Of a stretch of DNA of 64,000 nt, positions 8,105 through 18,700 are shown piece after piece (within the stretch, counting starts at the first letter, position 1; each line of letters begins with the position of its first letter). Location of the stretch: contig JAHJCU010000005.1 of assembly GCA_018812925.1 (NCBI GenBank), positions 196,957 through 260,956 on the forward strand. The letters are read 5' to 3'. The notes under the pieces were generated by a model that was not told the DNA's origin, made no database searches, and saw only the letters and a list, made by a program, of their open reading frames with translations. Source of the stretch: Candidatus Omnitrophota bacterium (GTDB lineage Bacteria > CAIJMQ01). The position numbers and the translations under genes were made by a program.

Positions 8105-11100
8105 ATGACAAATAAATTCTTACATATCAGCTCTCTTGTGCTTTTGCTCTTCATCTTACTGGTAGGAGCAAATGCACAAGGGGTATCTGAAACAAAATCC
8201 CAACCAACAATTGCGGTATTGGGGACAATATCTGAACTATCTGATTTATGCGCGCTTGTTGAGGCAGGGCTATTTCAGAAAGGGATTAATTTAGTTGAAC
8301 GGGCAAAGATAGATAGCATATTAAAAGAACAAAAATTAACTGCTTCAGGACTTGTTGACAGAGATAACCTTATTAAATTAGGACAACTACTTCGAGCAGA
8401 CGGTTTTCTATTGATATCCATAGAAGAAGAACAAAAAGAAATCAAAGATAAGCCGCAAGAAAAAGCTCTTCCAATTCTCCGTATTCGCCTTATCGACACA
8501 GCATATGGACTGCGTTTTCTGGATACATTTGAAGAATGGGACAGCACAAAACTAAAAGAAACCGCAGAGAGGATTACAGAAAATGTATCTGCAATAGCTC
8601 CTAAACTAATCTTGCCCCCTGATAAAGCAATTCCGATAGGTATTGTTGGTATTCACCGAGTTGAATTAGATGAACGCTACCAATGGCTTACAAGAGCATT
8701 ACCAACAATGCTTTCTGCGCGTCTAAATAAAGAACCACGAATAATAATGCTTGAAAGAGAAGATTTGAAGATGTTATTAGATGAGAAACTTCTAACACAA
8801 GGAAAAGATACGGCATTCTGGGGTTCAGCAATATTAATTGACGGATATCTACAAAGAGAAGACAAGGAAGGAATAAAACTGCAAGGAGATAAAGAAGAAG
8901 TAAAGTTGCAACTTCAGATAAAGGATTTCGCAGGTAAAGAAAGAGCTGTTTTTACAGAGTTGGTTAATCCTGATAAACCACTAACAGCAGTAGACAAAGT
9001 AGTACTCAACATTATTAAAGGATTACTCAATGCGCCATCTATAACTGTATGGGAACCAGAGAAAGAAGCGGAAGAGTTTTTTCGGCAAGGAGAACTTCTT
9101 AGGAAAAATAGAAGAAACAAAGATGCAATAGCACCGCTTGAAACGGCTTATGCTCTTCAACCTGATAATGTTTCTTACACTGGAGCACTTTTTGAGAATG
9201 AATGGGATACGCGTTTTACAGACGAGTGGGAAATGAAATGGGGCTCATATGCTAAACGTGTAGCAACAGGTATTTCTTATTATTCGGATTTAGAATTGGC
9301 TTACGTAGTTTCTCGCTTGATTCGACAAATAAAAGCAGGATATGAGAGTGGGGCAATACTTGCAAATGAGGCGTTTAAATGGCAAGAACTAATTGGGAAA
9401 GGATACACTTCTAGTAATCGGAATCAGAGATATTTAGTAAACTCTGTTTCCACCTCTACACAAGAGGTTAGGGACATAAACCGAGAGAACCGTAGAATTT
9501 GGGTAGAACTTGTGAGGGAAATTATTAAAGCAAATCCTAATGATTGGCGTAGTAATCGTATATCTATAGATATAACTTGTATTAGTTCCGATGTTCCTGA
9601 TGAGTTAATAAACAATATGAAGAAGATTTTAATGGAACTAATTATGCCTCCAGAAGATGGAGGAAAAATTCAATCATTTGATGAAAGATTTCGGCTTTGC
9701 GAGTATGCAATAGGCTCGGGGCTTTTTTACAATATGAGTCATATAAAAGACATGGGAAAATTTAACAAAATGTGGGAGGAATATCTTAAAGAATTGTCTG
9801 AAGTTAAAGATCCTTTAGTTAGATTTTATGGCTATATGACTTTATCAAATGATATAGCAAGAAGTGGAAGTAAAGAGGCGAAGGATTACTGTTTGAAAGC
9901 TATAGATATTCTATTAAATGAACTTAAAAGCCCCAATGAGCCTTTTGAAAATGAACATTTGAACAGCCCCAAATTTAATATTAGGAATGATATGAGATTA
10001 TGCATATCATTTGCCGGTTTTACTCCTATAGAAGAAATAAGCATCTATGAGAAGTTGTATTATTCCCTCATAGAAAATAATGATTGCGAGAATTTATCTG
10101 ATTGGTGGGGATTTTGGCATGGCAGCCCATATCTTAATTGTAAAGACCCTGAAATAGCAAAACGCTATATTAAACTTTTGGAAGGGATAGCTGAGGTTAT
10201 GAAAAATTGCAAAGAAGACCGAGAGGCTTTAGAAAGATGGAGTAATATAACAGATTGGATAGCAGACACGAGAAAAACATTTCCCCAGTTAGAATTAGAA
10301 AAAACCCCATCCAATTTCTCTTTTCCTGTCAATATGCTTCTAAATAAAGAAAATTGGCCAAAGAAAAATATATCTTACGACTATTCAAAAGCATTACTCC
10401 AAAACAATATGCTCTGGGTTACTTTTGCAGAATCCTATGAAAAACCAATAATTGGACTTGCAGGCGTAGACCTTGAGAAGAAAAATTTAATCTCATTGTG
10501 GCAGGTTGATTTTGATAGAGATATAAAGGAGTGGAAAAAACTCTGCCTCCCTGTGGTAGATTTCTCCATGCCATTAAGCGGAGCAATAACAGGAATAGCA
10601 ATAAATGAACATACCAGTTATATAGCGATGAGAGAAATAGGATTAGTAGAATTGCCTGGAGGTTCTGTTAGAGGTGTAAAATTATTTGAAAATCCCAAGA
10701 TATTAACTGAAAAAGATGGGCTTCCATCGATATCAATTATGGGGATGGTTGGAGATGGGGATAAATTATGGATAGCTTATGGAGGCTTTGGTAAAGAAAG
10801 CGGGTTAGGTATATATACCCCTAAAACAAAGCATTGGGAAACAGTTCTTTGCAGTACAGTAAAAGGTGATACTCCTTTCAATATGGGTAATCCGTATGCC
10901 ATATCAAACCTTACTTTTTCTCCAAAGAGAGATAAGTTATTTTTTATAGTAGGAGAAGTTGTTGATTCCCGTTGTTTGGGTTGCTTTGACGAGTGGACCC
11001 ATTTGTGGGGGCTTTGGAAAATTAATATCGAAACGAGAAAAGTAGAGTTTATATGGGATAGAGAACAAGATTGTGGTTATTACCCTGATGTAAAGTATAT

Positions 11101-11518
11101 TATAGATTCAGGCTATAAATGGTGGCTAAAGATAAGAGAATGCCTTATAGAATTCGATCCCGATTTAGAAAAAGGGAAAATCATCGTGGGGGGTTATTAT
11201 GGGGAAATGTTATTAAGAGGGAAAAAACCAGTACCTCAATTGGAAATTGATTCTTCTTTTTCTAGGAAAAAGATTCCAATTGAATTGGGGAGCTTAACTG
11301 TTCACAATGATAGATGCTGGGAAAGATTAGGTAACAATCAAATAATATCAATACATAAGGATGATAAAGGACATGAAGACACTAAAATATTTAATAATGA
11401 CATCTTAAATGGAGACGCCGTACGTGAATTTTTCAGCACACCTTATGGATTGATTGCTATCGGCAACGGAGTAGTAGGACTGATAGAAACCGAGAATATA
11501 GATACAAAAAATGAATAG
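8105..11518 (+). CDS. Large exported protein: tandem CsgG-like modules, TPR and beta-propeller
   Basis: 1137 residues with a signal peptide (about 1-24, ANA-Q). Two CsgG-like modules follow: about 33-165 (TIAVLGT, LVERAKIDSILKEQKLTASGL, LIKLGQLLRADGFLLIS) and about 170-310 (IGIVGIH, IIMLEREDLKMLLDEKLL, GSAILIDGYLQ). A TPR-like unit lies near 322-365 (EAEEFFRQGELL, DAIAPLETAYALQPDN). A helical region of some 380 residues leads to a C-terminal propeller (about 760-1130) with repeated blades such as GDKLWIAYGG and GLGIYTPKTKHWETV. No full-length relative is known to me outside the next gene. The architecture suggests a sensor or scaffold at the envelope. It ends inside the start of its paralogue. 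Confidence 0.8.
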   Translation: MTNKFLHISSLVLLLFILLVGANAQGVSETKSQPTIAVLGTISELSDLCALVEAGLFQKGINLVERAKIDSILKEQKLTASGLVDRDNLIKLGQLLRADGFLLISIEEEQKEIKDKPQEKALPILRIRLIDTAYGLRFLDTFEEWDSTKLKETAERITENVSAIAPKLILPPDKAIPIGIVGIHRVELDERYQWLTRALPTMLSARLNKEPRIIMLEREDLKMLLDEKLLTQGKDTAFWGSAILIDGYLQREDKEGIKLQGDKEEVKLQLQIKDFAGKERAVFTELVNPDKPLTAVDKVVLNIIKGLLNAPSITVWEPEKEAEEFFRQGELLRKNRRNKDAIAPLETAYALQPDNVSYTGALFENEWDTRFTDEWEMKWGSYAKRVATGISYYSDLELAYVVSRLIRQIKAGYESGAILANEAFKWQELIGKGYTSSNRNQRYLVNSVSTSTQEVRDINRENRRIWVELVREIIKANPNDWRSNRISIDITCISSDVPDELINNMKKILMELIMPPEDGGKIQSFDERFRLCEYAIGSGLFYNMSHIKDMGKFNKMWEEYLKELSEVKDPLVRFYGYMTLSNDIARSGSKEAKDYCLKAIDILLNELKSPNEPFENEHLNSPKFNIRNDMRLCISFAGFTPIEEISIYEKLYYSLIENNDCENLSDWWGFWHGSPYLNCKDPEIAKRYIKLLEGIAEVMKNCKEDREALERWSNITDWIADTRKTFPQLELEKTPSNFSFPVNMLLNKENWPKKNISYDYSKALLQNNMLWVTFAESYEKPIIGLAGVDLEKKNLISLWQVDFDRDIKEWKKLCLPVVDFSMPLSGAITGIAINEHTSYIAMREIGLVELPGGSVRGVKLFENPKILTEKDGLPSISIMGMVGDGDKLWIAYGGFGKESGLGIYTPKTKHWETVLCSTVKGDTPFNMGNPYAISNLTFSPKRDKLFFIVGEVVDSRCLGCFDEWTHLWGLWKINIETRKVEFIWDREQDCGYYPDVKYIIDSGYKWWLKIRECLIEFDPDLEKGKIIVGGYYGEMLLRGKKPVPQLEIDSSFSRKKIPIELGSLTVHNDRCWERLGNNQIISIHKDDKGHEDTKIFNNDILNGDAVREFFSTPYGLIAIGNGVVGLIETENIDTKNE

Positions 11519-14500
11519 AAAATTTTTGAGTTTTGCATTGCTTGTTCTAGTAATAATAATCCCATTAGAAGCGGCTGAGACAAAATCCCAACCAACAATT
11601 GCAGTTCTGGGAACAACAACGGAACTGTCTGATTTATGTTCGCTTGTTGAGGCGGGGCTGTTTCAAAAAGGGTTGGCTTTAGTTGAACGGGCAAAAATAG
11701 ACAGCATATTAAAAGAGCAGAAGCTAACTGCCTCGGGACTCGTTGAACGAGATAATCTCCTAAAATTAGGACAATTAATCCGAGCAGATGGATTCCTGTT
11801 GATATCAATAGAGGAAGTCCCAAAAGAAAACAAAAACAAACTTCTTCGTATTCGTCTTATTGACACAGCACATGGACTATGTTTTCTGGATACCTTTGAA
11901 TCTTGGGATGATACAAAATTAAAAGAAACTACAGAAAGAATTACAGGAAATGTATCTGCAATGGCTCCCAAACTAATCCTGCCTCCAGATAAAGCAATCC
12001 CGATAGGTATAGTAGGTATTCATAGGGTCGAACTTGATGAACGCTATCAATGGCTTACAAGAGCATTACCTGTAATGCTGTCAGCACGTCTAAACAAAGA
12101 GCCAAGAATAATAATGCTTGAACGTGAAGACCTGAAGATGCTCTTGGACGAGAAACTACTGACAAAAGGACAAGACACAGCATTCTTAAATTCTGCCATA
12201 TTAATTGATGGATATCTACAAAGAGGAGAAAAGGAAGGGATAAAGCTACGAGATGAGGAGGATGAAATAAAGTTAGAACTACATATGAAAGATTTCTTAG
12301 GTAAAGAAAGAGCTGTATTTACAGAGTTAGTTCATCCTGATGAACCATTAACAACAGTAGAGAAAGTAGTACCCAACATCATCAAAGAATTACTTAATGC
12401 TTCATCTATAACTGTATGGGAACCCAAGAAAGAGGCTGAAGAATTTTTCCTACAAGGAGATTTGTTAAAGAAACACGGAAGACACAAAGATGCAATATCA
12501 CCCCTTGAAACGGCATATGCTCTTCAACCAGATAATATTATTTACACAGGAGCACTTTTTGAGAATGAATGGGGTACTCGTGTTATACAGGGAGGACATA
12601 CTGTAGAAACAGGTATCTCTAATTATTCAGATTTAGAATTGGCTTGTACTGTCTCTCGTTTGGTTCGACAAATAAAAACGGGATACGAGAACGGTTCAGT
12701 ATCTGCAGATGATATTCTAAAATGGGAAGAATTAATCGGTAAAGGAGGCGCTTGGAAAGGCGGCTATCTTATAAATTCCGCTTCGTCTTCTACTCAAGAA
12801 GTTAGAGATATAAACCGCGAAAACCGAAATTTTTTTGTAGAGATACTAAAAAAAATTAGTAAAAGAAACAATAACAGGTATCTTCCTTTAACTGCAGTTT
12901 ACATTAGTTCTGACAATCCATACGAATTGATAAAAAACTTTAGAGAATTTGCGCAGGAAGTTATTTTGCCTCCTAAAATAGGCGAAATGGAGCAATCATT
13001 TGATGAAAGATATGTTGCTTGCCGTTTAATATTAACACAACTGCCGGATCGTTGGGGACCGTACGCTCTTTCTGAGAAGAGTCAATTAAGAGAACAAAGC
13101 AAAAAATTTCAGGAATTATGGATAGAATATGTTAAAGAACTAACACAAATTAAAGACCCATTAGTAAGATTTTCAAGTTGTTTATGTCTTGCGCAAATAT
13201 TAAAAAGAGGAAGTCCAGAAGCAAAGGAATATTGTTTGAAGGCAGTAGATATCTTGCTAACAGAACTTAATAGTCCCAATGAACCTTTTAAAAGTAATTC
13301 AAGGACGTATAAAGAATCTATGCGTAGCGATATGAAATGTGGTATAAGGTTTGCGGGATTTCCCTATGATGAAGAAGTTAGCATTTTTGAGAAGATTTAT
13401 GAACCCTTAATAGTAAATAAAGACTGTCATAATTTAATGTTATGGCGTCCGACGCTAATAGGGTTTGCACCTATTTTCCGTCCCACTCCCGAAGAAGAAA
13501 GGCGCTACATAAAACTCTTAGAAAGAATAGCTGATGTTTTTGAGACTTGTGGCACTGATAAATGGGTTTTAACCGAGATAAAAGATTATTTAATAAGAGC
13601 AAAGAAGAAATTCCCTGAGTTAGGATCTTCCAATAATCCAACAACTCTTCCAGTTAATATCTTACTAAGCAATAAAGACTGGCAACAGAACAAGAAATTT
13701 AAACATACAAAATTTATGTGTCAGGATGATATGTTATGGATTTCTTTTGCAGAGCCTGGCGTCGGTCTTGCGGGAATAAATCTCAAGACAAGACAATTAA
13801 CTTCGCTCTGGTATACAGATTTAGGCGGCAGGGAAATAGCATTTCCTTGTTTCTGGGAACCACCACTTTCTTTAGTAACTCCAATAAATGGTATAGCAGT
13901 AAGCGCAAATGCGAGTTATGTTGCTATCTGGAATATTGGTTTAATAGAGTTCCCGGGAAGTTCTGTTGTTGGCAAAAAATCTTTTGCAACTCCTAAAATA
14001 TTTACTGAAAAAGACGGGCTTCCTTCAATATCAATTACAAGTATGGCTGGAAATGGAGATAAATTATGGGTTGCTTATGGAGGAACAGAACAAAGACATG
14101 GTAGAAGAGCATATGGTACTGTTTATTCAGCCGCAGAAAAAGATAGCGGATTAGGTATATATAATCCTAAAACAAGACATTGGGAAACTGTATTTTGTAG
14201 TACCCTAAAAAGCGGTAATAATCCTTTCAATTCAGGGAACCCCTATGTCATTTCTGACCTTACGTTTTCTTCTAAGAAAGACAAATTATTTTTTGTGGTA
14301 GGTAATCAAACTCGTGAGTCAGCTCAAAGAATTGATGAAATGAATAAGTGGTGGGGGCTTTGGAAAATTGATGTCAGCACAAGAAAACCTAAGTTTCTAT
14401 GGTATAGAGAAGGGAATGATGATAATAGTTGTTATTCCCTAATATCTGGGCATATTTTAGATTCTGGAGATAAATTGTGGATTAAAGGAGAGGGCTCTCT

Positions 14501-14861
14501 TGTAGAATTTGATCCTAATTCAGAAAAGGCTAAAATTATAATAAACAGGTCCTGGTCAAGAAATACACATCCACCTCAACCTGAAAAAGAAATAGATTAT
14601 TCTTTTTCTGAAAAGAAGAACCTATTTAGCTATGGTTCTTTTGATTGTAAATGTTCTGCTGTCTATAAAGATACATTTTGGGGGCGATTGGGGAGAAATC
14701 AGTTAATAACTACACATAAGAAAAAAGAAGAAGTGCAAATAATTGACAACAATATTCTGGATGGTGATCCAGTGCAATATTTTTTCAGCACACCTTATGG
14801 ATTAATTGCCATCGGCAATGGAACTGTAGGACTGATAGAAACAGAAGGTATTGGGAAATAA
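11511..14861 (+). CDS. Paralogue of the preceding CsgG/TPR/propeller protein
   Basis: 1116 residues with the same plan as its neighbour: signal peptide (about 1-20), CsgG-like modules at about 24-150 and 155-295, a TPR-like unit near 308-350 (HKDAISPLETAYALQPDN), a helical middle and a C-terminal propeller from about 740. The N-terminal modules are nearly the same in the two proteins (for example PPDKAIPIGIVGIHRVELDERYQ is shared), while the helical middle has drifted and contains small insertions and deletions. The start codon overlaps the upstream stop by 8 bases (ATGAATAG), so this is a tandem duplication kept under coupled translation rather than two independent arrivals. Confidence 0.8.
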   Translation: MNRKFLSFALLVLVIIIPLEAAETKSQPTIAVLGTTTELSDLCSLVEAGLFQKGLALVERAKIDSILKEQKLTASGLVERDNLLKLGQLIRADGFLLISIEEVPKENKNKLLRIRLIDTAHGLCFLDTFESWDDTKLKETTERITGNVSAMAPKLILPPDKAIPIGIVGIHRVELDERYQWLTRALPVMLSARLNKEPRIIMLEREDLKMLLDEKLLTKGQDTAFLNSAILIDGYLQRGEKEGIKLRDEEDEIKLELHMKDFLGKERAVFTELVHPDEPLTTVEKVVPNIIKELLNASSITVWEPKKEAEEFFLQGDLLKKHGRHKDAISPLETAYALQPDNIIYTGALFENEWGTRVIQGGHTVETGISNYSDLELACTVSRLVRQIKTGYENGSVSADDILKWEELIGKGGAWKGGYLINSASSSTQEVRDINRENRNFFVEILKKISKRNNNRYLPLTAVYISSDNPYELIKNFREFAQEVILPPKIGEMEQSFDERYVACRLILTQLPDRWGPYALSEKSQLREQSKKFQELWIEYVKELTQIKDPLVRFSSCLCLAQILKRGSPEAKEYCLKAVDILLTELNSPNEPFKSNSRTYKESMRSDMKCGIRFAGFPYDEEVSIFEKIYEPLIVNKDCHNLMLWRPTLIGFAPIFRPTPEEERRYIKLLERIADVFETCGTDKWVLTEIKDYLIRAKKKFPELGSSNNPTTLPVNILLSNKDWQQNKKFKHTKFMCQDDMLWISFAEPGVGLAGINLKTRQLTSLWYTDLGGREIAFPCFWEPPLSLVTPINGIAVSANASYVAIWNIGLIEFPGSSVVGKKSFATPKIFTEKDGLPSISITSMAGNGDKLWVAYGGTEQRHGRRAYGTVYSAAEKDSGLGIYNPKTRHWETVFCSTLKSGNNPFNSGNPYVISDLTFSSKKDKLFFVVGNQTRESAQRIDEMNKWWGLWKIDVSTRKPKFLWYREGNDDNSCYSLISGHILDSGDKLWIKGEGSLVEFDPNSEKAKIIINRSWSRNTHPPQPEKEIDYSFSEKKNLFSYGSFDCKCSAVYKDTFWGRLGRNQLITTHKKKEEVQIIDNNILDGDPVQYFFSTPYGLIAIGNGTVGLIETEGIGK

Positions 14862-14903
14862 ATTTATTAGAACAATAAAACAAGTAGAGTAAGGAGAATA
14901 ATT

Positions 14904-15557
14904 ATGAGATATTTATTAAGAGTTGTGTTATTAGTAGCGATATTGGGTATAACTAATATCGCATTTTCAGAAGAGCCCGTTATTCCTTCTCTTGCCCCAG
15001 ATATTATGGAAGCAATATTAACTGAAGGTAGAGATTTGCTTAGAACTATTATGACAGTTGAAAAAACATATTTTTCCGAATATGGGAAACATACAACTAA
15101 ATGGAAAGATATAAATGCGGATGTCGATTTGACTAAGAATAAATATTTCATTACGCCTCCGGTTATTATTGTTTGGGGTAATGGTTTTAAAGCTACTGTT
15201 AAAGGTTCTGGAAAAGCAGATTGGATTTGCATCAGTATAAACCAAAATGGTGTTATAACTCATATGAATATTAAGCGAGCAATAGGAAGCGAAGGGCAAG
15301 ATTTAGTTGCTTTGATTAGAACGCAGGAAAGGGTTTATTTTTCAAAGAACAACAGATATACGGATAAATGGGAAGACATAAGCGCAGAAATTGATTTAAC
15401 TAATAATAAGTTTTTCATTACGACTCCCGTTATTACTGTTTCCGGGAATGGAAGTTATACTACTTTTACTGCTACCATAACGGGTTCGAGAGAAGCAAAG
15501 GGAGTTAGTATAAGCATAAACCAAAACGGGAGTGTAACAGCAACAGGTCTGTATTAA
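14904..15557 (+). CDS. Exported protein with two pilin-like repeats
   Basis: After a signal peptide (about 1-23, ending FSEE) come two copies of one module of about 80 residues. Copy 1 (about 40-125) has LLRTIMTVEKTYFSEYGKHTTKWKDI, copy 2 (about 130-217) LVALIRTQERVYFSKNNRYTDKWEDI, and both continue with a VDLTxNKxFITxP strand and a SINQNGxxT ending. The opening helix plus Tyr-rich turn resembles the part of type IV pilins and pseudopilins just after the N-terminal helix, but the prepilin peptidase site and long hydrophobic helix are absent. GGAG precedes the ATG by 6 nt. It lies last before the terminator, 42 bases after the propeller gene. Confidence 0.7.
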   Translation: MRYLLRVVLLVAILGITNIAFSEEPVIPSLAPDIMEAILTEGRDLLRTIMTVEKTYFSEYGKHTTKWKDINADVDLTKNKYFITPPVIIVWGNGFKATVKGSGKADWICISINQNGVITHMNIKRAIGSEGQDLVALIRTQERVYFSKNNRYTDKWEDISAEIDLTNNKFFITTPVITVSGNGSYTTFTATITGSREAKGVSISINQNGSVTATGLY

Positions 15558-15587
15558 ACAGTTAAAAAGTAGATGATAGTATCTAAA

Positions 15588-15629
15588 GGGGAAAATCTCT
15601 TCTTTAATAAGAGATTTCCCCCCCCTTTT
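15588..15629 (+). terminator. Rho-independent terminator of the sigma/CsgG operon
   Basis: GGGGAAAATCTCTT pairs with AAGAGATTTCCCC across a 7-base loop and is followed by a C/T run ending in TTTT. It lies 31 bases after the last gene. Confidence 0.85.
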
Positions 15630-15688
15630 GTTTGTAGCAATTCCTCAATGTCTTTGATAAAATAAACCGATGCTTAAGGCTTTTCTAA

Positions 15689-15694
15689 TATAAT
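15689..15694 (+). promoter_or_regulatory. Putative -10 box of smc
   Basis: TATAAT ends 11 nt before the smc ATG. There is no Shine-Dalgarno sequence and the -35 is weak, so the transcript may be leaderless. Confidence 0.45.
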
Positions 15695-15705
15695 TTAATC
15701 GCGCA

Positions 15706-18700
15706 ATGGAACTTAAAAGTTTAAAGATTTTCGGATTCAAGTCATTTCCCGATGAAACCAAGTTTGAATTTGAGCCCGGCGTTACCGCAATAGTTGGTCC
15801 CAACGGTTGCGGAAAAAGTAATATCGTTGACGCTATCCGCTGGACTCTGGGTGAACAAAATGTCCATTCTCTTCGCGCGGGTCTAACAGAGCAGCTTATC
15901 TTTAACGGCAGTCAAACGCGCCAGCCGCTTGGTATGGCAGAAGTTTCGCTTACTTTCTCCAATCCCAGCCATTATGCTCCGCCTTCTTTAGGCGGCAGTG
16001 ACAAAGTAAATCTTACTTTTTCTGAAATAACTATTACGCGCAAAATTTTCCGTTCGGGTGAAAGCGAATATTTTATTAATAAAGCTCCCTGCCGATTAAA
16101 AGATATTACGGAAGTTTTTATGGATACGGGTCTTGGTGTCAATGCATATTCGGTAATAAGCCAAGACCAAATCGATATGATACTTAACGCTAAACCCGAA
16201 GAACGCAGATATATATTCGAAGAAGCTGCCGGCATAACCAAATACAGTAAGAGGAAAAACGAAGCATTAAGAAAATTAGACCTTACCAAACAAAACTTAC
16301 TCAGAGTTCAGGATATTATCGCCGAGCTGGAACGCCAGAGCAACGTATTGAAAAGGCAGGTATATAAAGCCAAACGTTATCGGGGTTTCAATGATGAACT
16401 TAAAAGCCTTCAGGTGACGGATGCTTTTTACCAATACAAAGGTTTCCAGGAAGAAAAAAGCAGGATAGATAAATCAATAGAAAATTTCGGGAAAGAGAAA
16501 AGCGACATAGATGTTGTTTTCAAAAAAGAGGAAGAAACTTTCAGAAATCTGCAGGACGGATTAACGAAGCTGGAAACCGAACTTGAAGAAAAAAGGGAAG
16601 AACAGCTTCGGCTATTTGCCGAGATAGAAAGAGGCAATTCCACGATTATCGTCAATGAGGAAAGAATAAAAAATTTAACCCTTAAGTTGGCGGAAGAGGG
16701 TGTCGTAAAAACAAAATTAAACGAAGAATTTTCCGCTATTTCCCAGCAGCTCAAATCTCATTTAAAAACCATTGAGTTGGCGAAAAAAGAAGAAGAAGCT
16801 TTAAGCATAGAAGCCGAAGAGGTTTCCGGAAAGATTACCGAAATATCCGATAGGGAAAAAACAAACGAAAAAGAACTGGAAGAGAAAAATTCGCAATTGA
16901 TAGAGCTATTATCCGAACAAGCGCGTCTTAAAAACGCTTTGGAAAATTCAAAAATCAATGCGCATAATCTGGAAATCAGGTTAAAGAAATTAGCAGAAGA
17001 AAAAGAGGGTATGGTTGTCCTTAAACTGTCTTTAGAAACCGAACTTAATACTAAAAAACAAGAGTTAGAAAACAGCAAAAAAGAGGCAGAGGAAGTAGAA
17101 GCAAGGATTAAATCGTTTGAGAAGAGTTTAATAAAAATAGAGGAAGCGTTAAAAAGAGTAGAAGACGGTATTATTAACGTTAAATCCGAACTGCAGGCGA
17201 AAAGAACCCATCTTTCCGCGTTAGAAGAAATGCATTCCAAAGACGAAGGGATGCAGAGTTCGGTTAAATTTATCATGGAATCGGAAGAAAAATCTCATGC
17301 TTACGGCTTGATTTTTAATACATTACAAGTGTCCGAAGAATTCCAAAAAGCGATTGAAGTGGCGTTGATGGATAATGTTCAGGGTTTGATAGTAAAAGAC
17401 AATGACGCTGTTTCAAAACTTATAGAGATGCTAAAGGACAAAGAAAGAGGCAGAGCCACTTTCTTCCCCGTGGCAAATATAACAAGAAGCAGGGCAAGCG
17501 GTGATTCTAAATATGAATTTGCCATAGATAAAATAAAATTCCCGCAGGAATACGCAGGCATATTTAATTATCTCCTAGATAAAGTGGTTATTGCCAAGAA
17601 TTGGGATGAAGCGCTCAAGTTATATTCCTCTTTAAGTGAAGAATATAAGATAGTAACCCGCGACGGGGAGCTATTACATCCCGGCGGTTTTATACAGGGC
17701 GGTTCCAGAAACCAAATGCATGCGTTGATCGGCAGAAAAGAGAGAATAGACAAGATGCAAAAGGAAGTATCCGTCTTGGAAGAAAAATTAAAATCGGTCG
17801 AACAAAAGAAAATCGAAGAACTCAACAAAATTAAAAAAATAGAACAGGATTTACAAGAACAAAGAAGGAATTTAGCTAATAAGAACGAGAATAGGGCAAA
17901 GTTGGAAAATGAAAGCGGTTCAATTGTAGAAAAACTAAGTGAACTTCAAAAAAGAGACAAGTTCTTAATAGACGAAGAGAAAAATCTTGTTCAAGAAAAG
18001 GAACTGGCGGGAGAAAAACATAAAGAAACCCAAGAAGAATTAGAAGCTATACAAACAAAAACAAACGAGCATAACCTGGCTATCGGTTCCATAAAAAAAT
18101 CCGTTGAATCCTTAAGCGAAGAAGAGACAAAAATAAAGGAAATTTCGGAAGAGAAAAGAATAAAACTGTTCAATTTGAGGCAATCCCTCAAAAACGCCGA
18201 AGATACGCTTAAGAATCTGGAAGATAAAAAGAAAATGTTGCTTGAAAGAATTCCGAATCTAAGCGTTGAAGCCGAAGAAGCCAACAAGAGAATGGAGCTT
18301 TTAAAGAAAGAAACGGAAGACAGCAAGGCGAAACTAATAGAGAATAAACAGCAGATAGAGTCTTTAAAACAGAATTTGGAAGAACTAAAAACCAAAAGGA
18401 CTGTTATCGGTGAACAAAGCAAAGATAAAGAACAATTCATAAGGGAAAAAGGTTCACAACTGGAAGAAAGAAGAAACGCTTTGCAATCTTTGGAAATAGA
18501 AAAGACAAAAATTGAAACCGAAATTAAAGACTTAAAGGAAAATATTTCTTCCAACCATGCAATATCGTTAGACGATTTCACGCCTCCTGAAACCGAAACG
18601 GCAAAGGAGCATATCAAAGAAAGAGTTGAAGATTTAAAAGATAAACTCACGGGCATGGGCAATGTAAACCTTGCCGCGATAGAGGAAGAAGAAGAGCTTA

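Noticed and set aside
17991..18662. 223-residue minus-strand frame inside smc
   Set aside because: Ser/Phe-rich antisense shadow of the coiled coil; such frames arise from Glu/Lys codons.
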